Below, one piece after another: positions 1 through 6,681 of a stretch of 14,087 bases of DNA. This DNA is from Candidatus Krumholzibacteriia bacterium (GTDB lineage Bacteria; Krumholzibacteriota; Krumholzibacteriia; G020349025), in assembly GCA_035649275.1 (NCBI GenBank), contig DASRJW010000019.1:1-14087 (forward strand). Direction: 5' to 3'. The first letter of the stretch is position 1, and the number at the start of each line of letters is the position of its first letter. Below the pieces are notes generated by a model. The model was not told the DNA's origin. It saw only the letters and a list, made by a program, of their open reading frames with translations, and made no database searches. The translations under genes and the position numbers were made by a program.

Positions 1-164
1 CCGGTGAGATCTCCGGCCACGTACAAACCTGGAACACGCGTCGAGCCGTCGGGCAGGATTTCGGGCAGCTTCTCCACCGTGCCCGCCGGCCAGCGGGTGT
101 GCAGCCACTCTGTGTAGCGGCCGATCAGACCCACGCTGCTACACCCCCAGTAGGAACCACGCAT
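1..164 (-). CDS. Partial FAD/NAD(P)-dependent oxidoreductase-like protein, N-terminal end only
   Basis: The gene runs off the left edge, so only about 54 residues are visible. They contain YTEWLHTRWPAGTVEKLPE and then VPGLYVAGDLTG. The G-x-Y-x-x-G-D motif is the second FAD-contacting motif of thioredoxin-reductase-like and other two-dinucleotide-binding flavoproteins, where the Asp contacts the FAD ribityl/phosphate. In ordinary family members this motif sits near the C-terminus, but here it is only about 47 residues from the start, so the domain order may be unusual. The ATG at 164 is the first in frame after the stop of the upstream thioesterase and has no convincing ribosome binding site; a GTG at 134 is an alternative. 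It lies on the same strand, 45 bp downstream of the thioesterase, so the two may be co-transcribed. The substrate cannot be told from this fragment. Confidence 0.5.
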   Translation of the reverse strand, partial: MRGSYWGCSSVGLIGRYTEWLHTRWPAGTVEKLPEILPDGSTRVPGLYVAGDLT

Positions 165-209
165 TGCCCATGCGAGGCGTGCGCCGCAGGTTCCCCGGTT
201 TTCCCATCG

Positions 210-683
210 TCAGGGTGACGGCGGCTTGGAGGGCAGCGGCCGCCCCTCGATCCGCTCGAGTTCCTGGCGGAGCCAGTCGGGAACGGGGATGGAACGCTTC
301 GCCTCGTAGTCGTAGGTCACCTGCACCGTCTCGCCGGTGACGGCCAGTCGTCCGGACTCGCGCTCCCGCAGCTCGTACTCCATGCCGAAGGAGCGCCTCG
401 ACACCCAGTTCGTGCGCAGGAAGACGCGGATGACCTCGCCCACCCGCGCTTCGGCCCGGAAATCGAGACACGCATGGGCGAGCACGAAGGGGACTTGTTC
501 GTAGTTCGTGCGAGCGGAGAAACGCCGCCAGTAGGCCTGCCGCCCCACCTCGAGATAGGTGAGGTAGACGGCGTTGTTCACGTGCCCCATGGCATCGGTG
601 TCGCGGAAGCGCACCGAGATGTCTTCCCAGACGGAGAACCCCGAGCGGGAAGCCTCGGGGTCGGGGCGTGCGACCGAGCTCAT
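210..683 (-). CDS. Acyl-CoA thioesterase, 4HBT (hotdog-fold) family
   Basis: A 157-residue protein of the size usual for single-hotdog acyl-CoA thioesterases (YbgC/FcbC type), which hydrolyse acyl-CoA to the free acid and CoA in the cytoplasm. Residues 28-40 read DTDAMGHVNNAVY, the family signature; Asp30 matches the catalytic acid of the 4-hydroxybenzoyl-CoA thioesterase class. It is followed by YLEVGRQAYW and, further on, by the RRSFGMEYEL and VTYDYEAKR strands expected of the fold. The reading frame is open much further upstream (to 863), but homology starts just after the ATG at 683. An in-frame ATG at 695 is possible; neither has a strong ribosome binding site. It is divergent from the arginine deiminase gene, with 173 bp between. 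The acyl substrate is not predictable. Confidence 0.85.
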   Translation of the reverse strand: MSSVARPDPEASRSGFSVWEDISVRFRDTDAMGHVNNAVYLTYLEVGRQAYWRRFSARTNYEQVPFVLAHACLDFRAEARVGEVIRVFLRTNWVSRRSFGMEYELRERESGRLAVTGETVQVTYDYEAKRSIPVPDWLRQELERIEGRPLPSKPPSP

Positions 684-784
684 GCAGCGGACCATAGCAG
701 CCACGGGAGCGGAGCGGAACCGTGCAGCGGCTCCGGCGGCCCAGAAAGCGTTCCGCGGCGCCGGACCCCGCTGGACCGGTCGGG

Positions 785-790
785 TATGAT
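785..790 (+). promoter_or_regulatory. Candidate -10 element upstream of arginine deiminase
   Basis: TATGAT (preceded by GGG) stands out in very GC-rich sequence between the divergent thioesterase and arginine deiminase genes, about 66 bp before the GTG start. I see no good -35 hexamer 17 bp upstream, so this is a weak call. Confidence 0.22.
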
Positions 791-856
791 CCCCCGCGTT
801 CGTCGCTGGGCCGGCGCCAACGCGCCAGGCGGCGCCGCTCGTTCCCGGAGGTTCGC

Positions 857-2131
857 GTGTCATCGGTCCAGGTCACCTCGGAGATCGGGCGCCTCCGTCG
901 GGTGCTCGTGCACGAGCCCGGCCCCGAGGTGGATCACATGCTGCCGAGCATGATGGAGGAGCTCCTCTTCGACGACATCCTCTTCGGCGAGGCGGCGCGC
1001 AAGGAGCACCGGCGCTTCCGCCGCGTGCTGGAGGCGCTGGGTGTCGAGGTCCTGGACGCCCACGTGCTGCTCGCTGCTGCCTTCCGGCGCGAGGAAGCGC
1101 GCCACTGGGTCCTCGATCCGCTGCAAGAAGCCCTGGCGCCGGCGCTTCTCGAGCGGCTGCACGCCGCCTCCCCCGCCGAGCTCGCCCGGGCGCTCACCAG
1201 CGGAGTGCGCCGCGAGCTCGCCGGCAGCGGTAACGACGCCGATGATCTCTTCGAGATTCCCCCGGTGCCGAACGTCTGCTTCCAGCGCGATCCTCAGGTG
1301 GTGATCGGCCACGAGGTGCTCATCGCTGCCATGGCGACGCCGGCGCGGCAGCGCGAAGCGCTCCTCGCCGATGTCGTCTTCCGCTTCCATCCCGACCTCG
1401 CCGCGGTGCCGCGCTTGTACGAACCCACCACTTCCTCCTACGACCAGAGCCTTTCTCTTGGCCCGCAGCGCCCGCGCTTCGAAGGCGGCGACGTCCTCGT
1501 CCTCTCTCCCGAAGTGGTGGCCGTCGGCGTTTCGCAGCGCACCAACCGCACCGGCGTGCAGCTCCTCGTCCGCGCTCTGGCGCGGCGCGAGCAGGGACCG
1601 CGCTGGCTCATCCTGGTCGCCTTGCCGGCGCTTCGCGCCTACATGCACCTCGACACCGTGATCACGCCCATCGATCGCGACGCGTGCCTGGTCTACCCGC
1701 CCCTCGTCGAGTCCGGCGGTCCCGGCGCGGCGCGCGTCTTCGAGATCGACCTGCATGCGAAGGATTCGCAGCCCGCGGCCCAACCCGACCTGCTGGCCGC
1801 TCTCCGCCGCCGCCAGCTGGATTTCGCGCCCATACCTTGCGGTGGAAGTGATCCCGTCCTGCAACAGCGAGAGCAGTGGACTGACGGCGCCAACGCCCTC
1901 GCCGTGGCTCCCGGGGTCGTGGTCCTTTACGATCGGAATGTCGCCACCGCCGAGGAACTCGGACGGCACGGCTTCGCCATCGTGGGTGCCAAGGAGCTGT
2001 TGCAGGGCCGCTCACCCTTGGACGTGGAGAGCGGCAAGCGCGCCTGCGTGCTGGTGGGAAGCAACGAGATCTGCCGTGCCCGGGGCGGGCCGCACTGCTT
2101 GACGCACCCACTCTTTCGCGACCCGGTGTGA
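857..2131 (+). CDS. arcA: Arginine deiminase
   Basis: A 424-residue cytoplasmic hydrolase of the guanidino-modifying superfamily, converting L-arginine to citrulline and ammonia. The family landmarks appear in order: FQRDP (142-146; usually FTRDP), FEGGD (208-212), SQRT (226-229), HLDT (264-267, with catalytic His264 and Asp266), REQWTDGANALAVAPGVVV (338-356) and the nucleophile Cys414 in RGGPHC. Length matches the roughly 400-420 residues usual for ArcA. The GTG start at 857 is preferred because GGAGG lies six bases before it; the frame is open upstream to 722 but that stretch is Arg-rich and not family-like. No ornithine carbamoyltransferase, carbamate kinase or arginine/ornithine antiporter is next to it, so a complete ADI operon is not present here. 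The gene leads a plus-strand run with doxX and an archease. The tail CLTHPLFRDPV differs from the common CMSMP type, so a related guanidino substrate is not excluded. Confidence 0.88.
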   Translation: MSSVQVTSEIGRLRRVLVHEPGPEVDHMLPSMMEELLFDDILFGEAARKEHRRFRRVLEALGVEVLDAHVLLAAAFRREEARHWVLDPLQEALAPALLERLHAASPAELARALTSGVRRELAGSGNDADDLFEIPPVPNVCFQRDPQVVIGHEVLIAAMATPARQREALLADVVFRFHPDLAAVPRLYEPTTSSYDQSLSLGPQRPRFEGGDVLVLSPEVVAVGVSQRTNRTGVQLLVRALARREQGPRWLILVALPALRAYMHLDTVITPIDRDACLVYPPLVESGGPGAARVFEIDLHAKDSQPAAQPDLLAALRRRQLDFAPIPCGGSDPVLQQREQWTDGANALAVAPGVVVLYDRNVATAEELGRHGFAIVGAKELLQGRSPLDVESGKRACVLVGSNEICRARGGPHCLTHPLFRDPV

Positions 2132-2194
2132 ACACGCAACTCCAAGACCCCTGACCTCGCTCACGAGCTCCCTCTCTCCTGAAAGGACGACCTC

Positions 2195-2632
2195 ATGCGC
2201 CGCATCGATGCTCCGACCTATGCGACCCGGGATCTCGGTCTCCTGCTGCTCCGTCTCGTCGTCGGCTTCAGCATGGCGGCGTTCCATGGCTACGGGAAGA
2301 TCTCGGGCGGGCCCGAGCGCTGGGCGCGCATCGGGGCCGCCCTGCCCGACCTCGGCATTCACGGGCTGCACACCTTCTGGGGCTTCATGGCGGGCTTCGC
2401 CGAGTTCGGCTGCTCCCTCCTCCTGATGCTCGGCTTGTTCTTCCGTCCCGCCGCGGCGCTGCTCGGCTTCAACATGTGCGTCGCCATCAGCAGACACTTG
2501 CGCCTGCCCGCCGGGGAGGAGAGCGCCGGCTGGAACGGCGCCTCGCACGCCCTCGAGTTCCTCGGGGTCTACCTCGCCCTCTTCCTGACCGGACCGGGCC
2601 CCTACGCCCTCGGCGTGCTCCGCCGGAAGTAA
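2195..2632 (+). CDS. DoxX family integral membrane protein
   Basis: A 145-residue protein with about four hydrophobic segments (roughly residues 13-32, 60-80, 84-100 and 122-140). The family features are visible: LLLLRLVVGFSMAAFHGYGK near the N-terminus (the DoxX R-x-x-x-G...HG-x-x-K pattern) and FAEFGCSLLLMLGLFFRPAA in the middle. DoxX-type proteins sit in the inner membrane; named members take part in quinol oxidation or oxidative-stress complexes, but most have no proven role. AAAGGA lies a few bases before the ATG, supporting the start. It is 63 bp downstream of arcA and 32 bp upstream of the first archease, on the same strand. A precise function is not inferred. Confidence 0.85.
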   Translation: MRRIDAPTYATRDLGLLLLRLVVGFSMAAFHGYGKISGGPERWARIGAALPDLGIHGLHTFWGFMAGFAEFGCSLLLMLGLFFRPAAALLGFNMCVAISRHLRLPAGEESAGWNGASHALEFLGVYLALFLTGPGPYALGVLRRK

Positions 2633-2647
2633 AAAGCGGCACGCGTG

Positions 2648-2653
2648 TATACT
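2648..2653 (+). promoter_or_regulatory. Candidate -10 element just before the first archease
   Basis: TATACT within GTGTATACTCG, 11 bp before the archease ATG at 2665. If used, transcription would start about five bases before the start codon. No clear -35 element is seen. Confidence 0.2.
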
Positions 2654-2664
2654 CGTGCGAGGTC

Positions 2665-3102
2665 ATGCTGGACACGCCATTCGAGGAAATCGAGCCCACC
2701 GCGGACTGGGCGCTCCGTGTCCGCGGCCGCACCTTGCCGGCGCTTTTCACCGCCGCGGCCCGGGGCATGTTCAGCCTGCTCACCGACCTCTCTGCCGTCC
2801 GCCCCGAGGTGCGCCTCGAGCTGGACCTGCGCGCCTTCGATACCGAAACGCTGCTCGTCGACTGGCTCAACGAGCTCCTCTACCGGGCGGAGGAAAAGAA
2901 GATCGTCTTCAGCGTCTTCGACATCACGGCGCTCGAGCGGACGGACCCAGCGCGGCCGCTCGACCCGGCGCGCTTGCGCGCCCTCGTGGCAGGAGGCCCG
3001 TCGCGGGATCTCCACAAGGCGATCAAGGCCGCCACCTTCAGCGGCCTGTCGATTCGCCATGACGATGCGGGCTACGTGACCGAACTCGTCTTCGACGTTT
3101 GA
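2665..3102 (+). CDS. Archease family protein, divergent copy (RtcB activator)
   Basis: A 145-residue protein, normal length for archease, the cofactor that speeds guanylylation of RtcB and lets it turn over. Family features: PTADWALRVRGRTLPALFTAAARGMFSLL (11-39), matching the DHTAD-x-G-x-x-x-x-A...LFEEAA-x-A-M-F block; LVDWLNELLYRAE (64-76); IKAATF (120-125), matching the IKAVTYH block; and the C-terminal LVFDV, whose Asp144 belongs to the metal site in known archeases. The usual DHTAD opening reads EPTAD here, so the first Asp and the His are missing while Asp14 is kept. ATG at 2665 is the only family-like start in frame; GAGG at 2659-2662 is close. It converges on rtcB, with 22 bp between the stops, and is clearly a different lineage from the archease at 6178-6597. 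Archease membership is strong; activity on this RtcB is inferred from context. Confidence 0.82.
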   Translation: MLDTPFEEIEPTADWALRVRGRTLPALFTAAARGMFSLLTDLSAVRPEVRLELDLRAFDTETLLVDWLNELLYRAEEKKIVFSVFDITALERTDPARPLDPARLRALVAGGPSRDLHKAIKAATFSGLSIRHDDAGYVTELVFDV

Positions 3103-3104
3103 TA

Positions 3105-3134
3105 CAAGGGGCTCGGTAGGATGATCACCCCTTG
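3105..3134. terminator. Candidate bidirectional terminator hairpin between archease and rtcB
   Basis: CAAGGGG at 3105-3111 and CCCCTTG at 3128-3134 form a perfect 7-bp inverted repeat with a 16-nt loop, spanning the gap between two convergent genes. The right arm is inside the last codons of rtcB. No T-run follows on either strand, so this may be a weak or factor-assisted terminator. Confidence 0.35.
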
Positions 3135-6070
3135 ATGCAACCGATCGGGCGGAGGCGTGCGACCTTGTCGCTGACACCGGCCTGTTCCATGACGTCGACG
3201 ACAAGGCTGGCGTCCTTGTAGGCCTCCGGCATCTCCTCGGCCACCGAGTCGCGGCCGTGGGCCATGACGATGACGCCGCGCTCTTCGAGCTCCTTGAAGA
3301 GGTCGCGTCCATGGGTCATTCTTTTCATCGCGGTGCGTGAGTGGGCGCGGCCCGCGCCATGGCAGGTAGAACCGAACGTCTCGCGCATCGAGCCCTCCTT
3401 GCCGACGAGCAGGTAGCTCGCCCGGCCCATGTCGCCCGGAATGAACGTGGGCTGGCCAAGGTCGCGGTACGCGGGCGGGAGGGAAGAATTGCCGGGGCCG
3501 AAGGCTCTCGTGGCACCCTTCCGGTGGACGCAGACCTTCCGGCCACCGTGCTCCTCGAACTTGGCGATGTTGTGACAGACGTCGTAGATAAGGTGAGCCT
3601 CGAGCGAGACTTCGGAAACCCCTAATGTCTGGGCCAAGACGCGGCGCGTGATAGCGGTCATGACCTGGCGGTTCGCCCAGGCGAAATTGGCCGCGCACGC
3701 CATCGCGGCGAGGTAGCGCTTGGCCTCGGGGCTGTGCAGCGGTGCGCAGCAGAGCTGGCGGTCGGGGAGGTCGATCCCGTAGTCGCGGCTCGCCTGGATC
3801 ATCGTCTTGAGGAAGTCGTCGCAGACCTGATAGCCGAAGCCGCGCGAGCCCGAGTGCACCGAGAAACAGACGGTCCCTGGCCGTAGACCGAAGTGGTCGG
3901 CGACATCTCTGCGGTAGATCTCGTCCACTACCTGGATCTCGAGGAAGTGGTTACCGCTGCCGAGTGTGCCGACCTGCGGCATGCCACGGTTGAATGCCCG
4001 GTCGCTCACAGCTTTCGGATCGGCACCGGGGTAAACCCCGCCATCCTCGATGTGCTCGAGGTCCTCGGCAACCCCGTAGCCATGGTCGACTGCCCACTGA
4101 GCGCCTTGCGTGACGATCGCAATGCGGTCCTTCCCTTGCGGGGTGGGAATCGAGCCCGCACTCCCGACGCCGGCGGGGATCGAGTGGAAGAGGTTCCGCA
4201 CCAGCTCGCGGAGCTTCGGCTGGACATCGCGCCGGTCGAGACTGGTGCGGACAATGCGGACGCCGCAATTGTGGACGACGAACCCGTTCGCGACAAAGGT
4301 GTGGTCGCGATGGGCCACGGTGAGGTCGTACACCCGCCGCACGCCGCGCCGGGGAACCTTCGCGGCGACCTCCTCCCAGACTACCTCGCCCCTCGACCAC
4401 TCCTCGCACCAGTCGCTGAAGGTCGGGAAGCCGGCAGGAGCGCGGAGGGAACGCTTGGCCCCGCCGTAGATCGTGTGCTCGACAAACCTGAGATTGACCG
4501 GAACTCCTCCGGCCGACACGGCGGCCATGATCCTTTTCGCTCCCCAGCGGCTGATGGCACGGAGTTCGAGTATCTCGCGGCGCACCGTTTCGCGAGCGGC
4601 TACGAACGCCCGCTTTCGCTGCAGATAGCCGGTGGCAGCGCGGGCCAGGTTCGCGCGCTTTTCGCAGTACTCGTAGCCGATTCGACCCCAGAGACGGAGA
4701 AGATTCTCTTCGCGGCTGGAGATAACCAGCCGGAGGCGGATCGAGCGGCGGCCGTCGGAGTTGAGTTGCTCTGGGCGCGAGGAGACCGTGAGGGATGAGA
4801 CACCGAAGCCCTCGAGCATGCGGGCCACCTCGAGGAGAAACTCCCGGCCGCTATCCACGTACCCCTCTCGCTTGACCGCGACGAGTACCGGACACTGAAA
4901 ACTGTGATTCGCCCGAACGAAGGGGCGCGGTGCCGTGAGCTCCGCCCCGAAGAACCCGGCGAGGAAGAGCCGTTGCTGCCAACGGGGTGCCTTCCACAAA
5001 AAGGAAGGCATCTTCCAATCTTGAGATGCTTTGCGCCCCACGGGGATTCCGAGCGCCACCAGGAGCAGGGCGAATCCGAGCGAAGGCACGCGGACATAGT
5101 GTTCGGTGCTCTCGGTGCGAACCACCCCGTAGGTCGTGGGGATCGTGTGACGCCGATGGCGCGAGTAGACCCGCGAGACCGTGATCCAGGGCCGAAGCTC
5201 GGCGGCGATCCTTTCGAGATCGTGCTTCTGCCCACTGATCGTGACGGAACCCTTGCCGCTTCGGCGCTCGAAGGAGATCGAGCCGTCGCCGAGCACGTAC
5301 CCGGCGACCTTGAGGAGCACCGGAAGGGCTGGGTGGTCGAACGTGAGCGGGAGGAGCGGCTGGAGGTCCGTGAGAGCCTGCGTCAACCTCGAGCCTCGAT
5401 CATCCTTCCCGAGTCGTGCCGCTGTCCCGAGGAAGTCCTGTTTCGAAACGATGACCTCAGCAGTGGGCTTCTCATAGGGAACGCCCTCGAAGGGGACGAC
5501 GGCGATTCGATCGCCTCGCTCGAGCCGCCCCAGCGCCCGCATGCCCCTGGGCGTGAGGAACGGGTGATCCTCGCTGGCGACGGCTTTGCGACCCGAGGCC
5601 GTCAGAAGCTCCCACACTTGCTTCCGTGGTGACTGCGCGAGTCCTGCCACGACGGCGGCGTGCGTGAGCCGCTTCGCGCGGCGGTCGAAGACCGAGACCG
5701 GATCGCGAGCCTGCTCCGCGACGATCTCCCGGATCGGCCGGCTGTACCCATCAGGGAACAGTACGACCGTACCTCCTTCGAAGCAGTTGATGTCGTACCC
5801 CACTCCCCCGGGGGAGATCACGCCTTCCTCGGCGTCGAATGCCGCGACCCCGCCGATAGGGAAGCCGTAACCCCAGTGGAAGTCGGGCATGGCGAGAGAG
5901 TGCCCGACGATGCCGGGGAGGTGGGCGACATTCCTGACCTGGGCGATCGCCTCGTCGGTCTTCTGGGAGTCCATCAGCTGGCGTGTGGCGAAGATACGTC
6001 CAGGGACGCGCATCCCGCCTGTCTTGGGGATTTCGTAGAGGTATGGCCTGATCTGGACGAGGTCGGTCAT
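3125..6070 (-). CDS. rtcB: RtcB RNA-splicing ligase precursor containing an intein
   Basis: The 981-residue precursor is RtcB, the GTP- and Mn-dependent ligase that joins RNA 2',3'-cyclic phosphate or 3'-phosphate ends to 5'-OH ends in tRNA splicing or RNA repair. Removing the intein (residues 96-601) leaves 475 residues, normal for RtcB. Extein motifs in order: MPDFHWGYGFPIGG (61-74), GVGYDIN (89-95) joined to CGVR (602-605), GTLGSGNHF (701-709), VHSGSRGFGY (738-747), HLIYDVCHNIAK (826-837), HRKGATRAFGPGNSS (849-863), and GSTCHGAGRAHSRT (900-913), which carries the His that takes GMP. The protein ends RLRPIGCIKG, as is usual. All expected metal-binding Cys/His positions look present, so the ligase should be active once spliced. 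The start at 6070 is chosen over the ATG at 6103 because AGGAGA lies four bases before it. An archease gene lies 107 bp upstream on the same strand. Confidence 0.95.
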   Translation of the reverse strand: MTDLVQIRPYLYEIPKTGGMRVPGRIFATRQLMDSQKTDEAIAQVRNVAHLPGIVGHSLAMPDFHWGYGFPIGGVAAFDAEEGVISPGGVGYDINCFEGGTVVLFPDGYSRPIREIVAEQARDPVSVFDRRAKRLTHAAVVAGLAQSPRKQVWELLTASGRKAVASEDHPFLTPRGMRALGRLERGDRIAVVPFEGVPYEKPTAEVIVSKQDFLGTAARLGKDDRGSRLTQALTDLQPLLPLTFDHPALPVLLKVAGYVLGDGSISFERRSGKGSVTISGQKHDLERIAAELRPWITVSRVYSRHRRHTIPTTYGVVRTESTEHYVRVPSLGFALLLVALGIPVGRKASQDWKMPSFLWKAPRWQQRLFLAGFFGAELTAPRPFVRANHSFQCPVLVAVKREGYVDSGREFLLEVARMLEGFGVSSLTVSSRPEQLNSDGRRSIRLRLVISSREENLLRLWGRIGYEYCEKRANLARAATGYLQRKRAFVAARETVRREILELRAISRWGAKRIMAAVSAGGVPVNLRFVEHTIYGGAKRSLRAPAGFPTFSDWCEEWSRGEVVWEEVAAKVPRRGVRRVYDLTVAHRDHTFVANGFVVHNCGVRIVRTSLDRRDVQPKLRELVRNLFHSIPAGVGSAGSIPTPQGKDRIAIVTQGAQWAVDHGYGVAEDLEHIEDGGVYPGADPKAVSDRAFNRGMPQVGTLGSGNHFLEIQVVDEIYRRDVADHFGLRPGTVCFSVHSGSRGFGYQVCDDFLKTMIQASRDYGIDLPDRQLCCAPLHSPEAKRYLAAMACAANFAWANRQVMTAITRRVLAQTLGVSEVSLEAHLIYDVCHNIAKFEEHGGRKVCVHRKGATRAFGPGNSSLPPAYRDLGQPTFIPGDMGRASYLLVGKEGSMRETFGSTCHGAGRAHSRTAMKRMTHGRDLFKELEERGVIVMAHGRDSVAEEMPEAYKDASLVVDVMEQAGVSDKVARLRPIGCIKG
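4268..5785 (-). mobile_element. In-frame intein with LAGLIDADG homing endonuclease inside rtcB
   Basis: Codons 96-601 of the precursor form a 506-residue intein. It starts with Cys1 (CFEGGTVVLFPDG, block A) and has a block B at ASEDHPFLT (intein about 70-78). It ends with block F/G, RVYDLTVAHRDHTFVANGF plus VVHN, followed by Cys+1 of the host. These are the residues needed for standard class-1 splicing: Cys1, the block-B His, the penultimate His, the terminal Asn and the +1 Cys. Between the splicing halves are two LAGLIDADG-like helices, LLKVAGYVLGDGSIS (Asp167 of the intein) and FLAGFFGAELT (Glu282), giving a two-motif homing endonuclease that looks intact. A further segment of about 200 residues (to the W-rich FPTFSDWCEEWS region) may be an added DNA-binding part. 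The DNA around 4990-5035 is visibly more A/T-rich than the flanking extein, consistent with transfer. Confidence 0.93.
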
Positions 6071-6177
6071 TCGCTCTCCTGCATCGTAGCGTCGCGCCGT
6101 CATTCACCTGATTCGCCCATACAGCCGTCCGTCTCCCCGCGGGCGGGACGCAGCCGTGAGTACCTCATCCAGGTCGC

Positions 6178-6597
6178 TCAAACATCGAAGATGACCTGGG
6201 CCATCCATCCTTCGTTTTCCCGCTCTAGCCGCAGTTGATGGTAGGTCACTGCCTTGAGCTCGGTCACGAGGCGGTGGCGACCGGGATCGAAGGGTTCCCA
6301 TACCGTCTCGATGACCCCCGAGCCCGAGGCGAAGCGGATGTACATGACATGCTCGGCTGAAAAGCGAAAGAGGAGGTCGGCGAGAAACTCGCGGAGGTCC
6401 TCCGCCGTCGGAGCCTCTGGCAAGGGCACGGTCTCACGGTGCGGCATGGCCGCTGTCGTGCCCGCGGCACGGGGCTCGGCGGCGTCGGCCAGAATCGCGA
6501 ACATCGCGGTCGCAGCCTCGGCGAAGAGAGTCTCGATGTCGCGAGCCCGCACTACGATCCCCACGTCGCCGGTGTGGTCGAGGAGCTCGTAGCTCAT
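6178..6597 (-). CDS. Archease, canonical copy (RtcB activator)
   Basis: A 139-residue archease. It begins MSYELLDHTGDVGIVVRA, the standard Y-x-x-L-D-H-T-x-D-x-G opening with both acidic residues (Asp7 and Asp11). It has LFAEAATAMFAIL (24-36), EDLREFLADLLFRFS (66-80), EPFDPGRHRLVTELKAVTYHQL (101-122), which is the classic DP-x-R-H...E-x-KAVTYH block, and the C-terminal metal-site VIFDV. Archease helps RtcB load GMP and widens its nucleotide use. The gene is 107 bp upstream of rtcB on the same strand, so joint transcription is likely. The ATG at 6597 fits the family start; no Shine-Dalgarno is visible, and a TACAAT six bases upstream hints at a leaderless message. This copy is closer to the textbook pattern than the one at 2665-3102. 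Confidence 0.92.
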   Translation of the reverse strand: MSYELLDHTGDVGIVVRARDIETLFAEAATAMFAILADAAEPRAAGTTAAMPHRETVPLPEAPTAEDLREFLADLLFRFSAEHVMYIRFASGSGVIETVWEPFDPGRHRLVTELKAVTYHQLRLERENEGWMAQVIFDV

Positions 6598-6603
6598 GCG
6601 CGG

Positions 6604-6609
6604 ATTGTA
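6604..6609 (-). promoter_or_regulatory. Candidate -10 element directly before the canonical archease
   Basis: Reading the minus strand, TACAAT lies six bases before the archease ATG. Transcription from it would begin at or next to the start codon, which would explain the lack of a ribosome binding site. No clear -35 element is present. Confidence 0.25.
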
Positions 6610-6656
6610 CGCCGCCCACTGGTAAAGGAGGAGGGGGCAGGAGCGCAATGCGGATG

Positions 6657-6681
6657 GACGCCGCTCGCCGGGCTCGGCGTC
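6657..6681 (-). terminator. Candidate hairpin at the end of the nuclease gene
   Basis: GACGCCG at 6657-6663 and CGGCGTC at 6675-6681 make a perfect 7-bp stem with an 11-nt loop; the stem overlaps the stop codon of the nuclease gene. No T-run follows on the minus strand, so termination is uncertain. Confidence 0.3.

Noticed and set aside
684-863. N-terminal extension of the thioesterase to 863
   Set aside because: The extension would overlap the arginine deiminase start, is not hotdog-like, and family sequence begins only after the ATG at 683.
860-1969. Minus-strand open frame of 369 codons opposite arginine deiminase
   Set aside because: It is a shadow of arcA: no family motifs, Glu/Arg/His-rich translation and no ribosome binding site.
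3893-4798. Plus-strand open frame of 301 codons opposite rtcB and its intein
   Set aside because: It spans the extein/intein boundary on the opposite strand and has no recognisable protein features; the minus-strand coding is certain.
4268-5785. Insertion sequence or frameshifted duplication inside rtcB
   Set aside because: The insert is fully in frame and begins and ends with intein splicing blocks; it has no terminal inverted repeats and no transposase.
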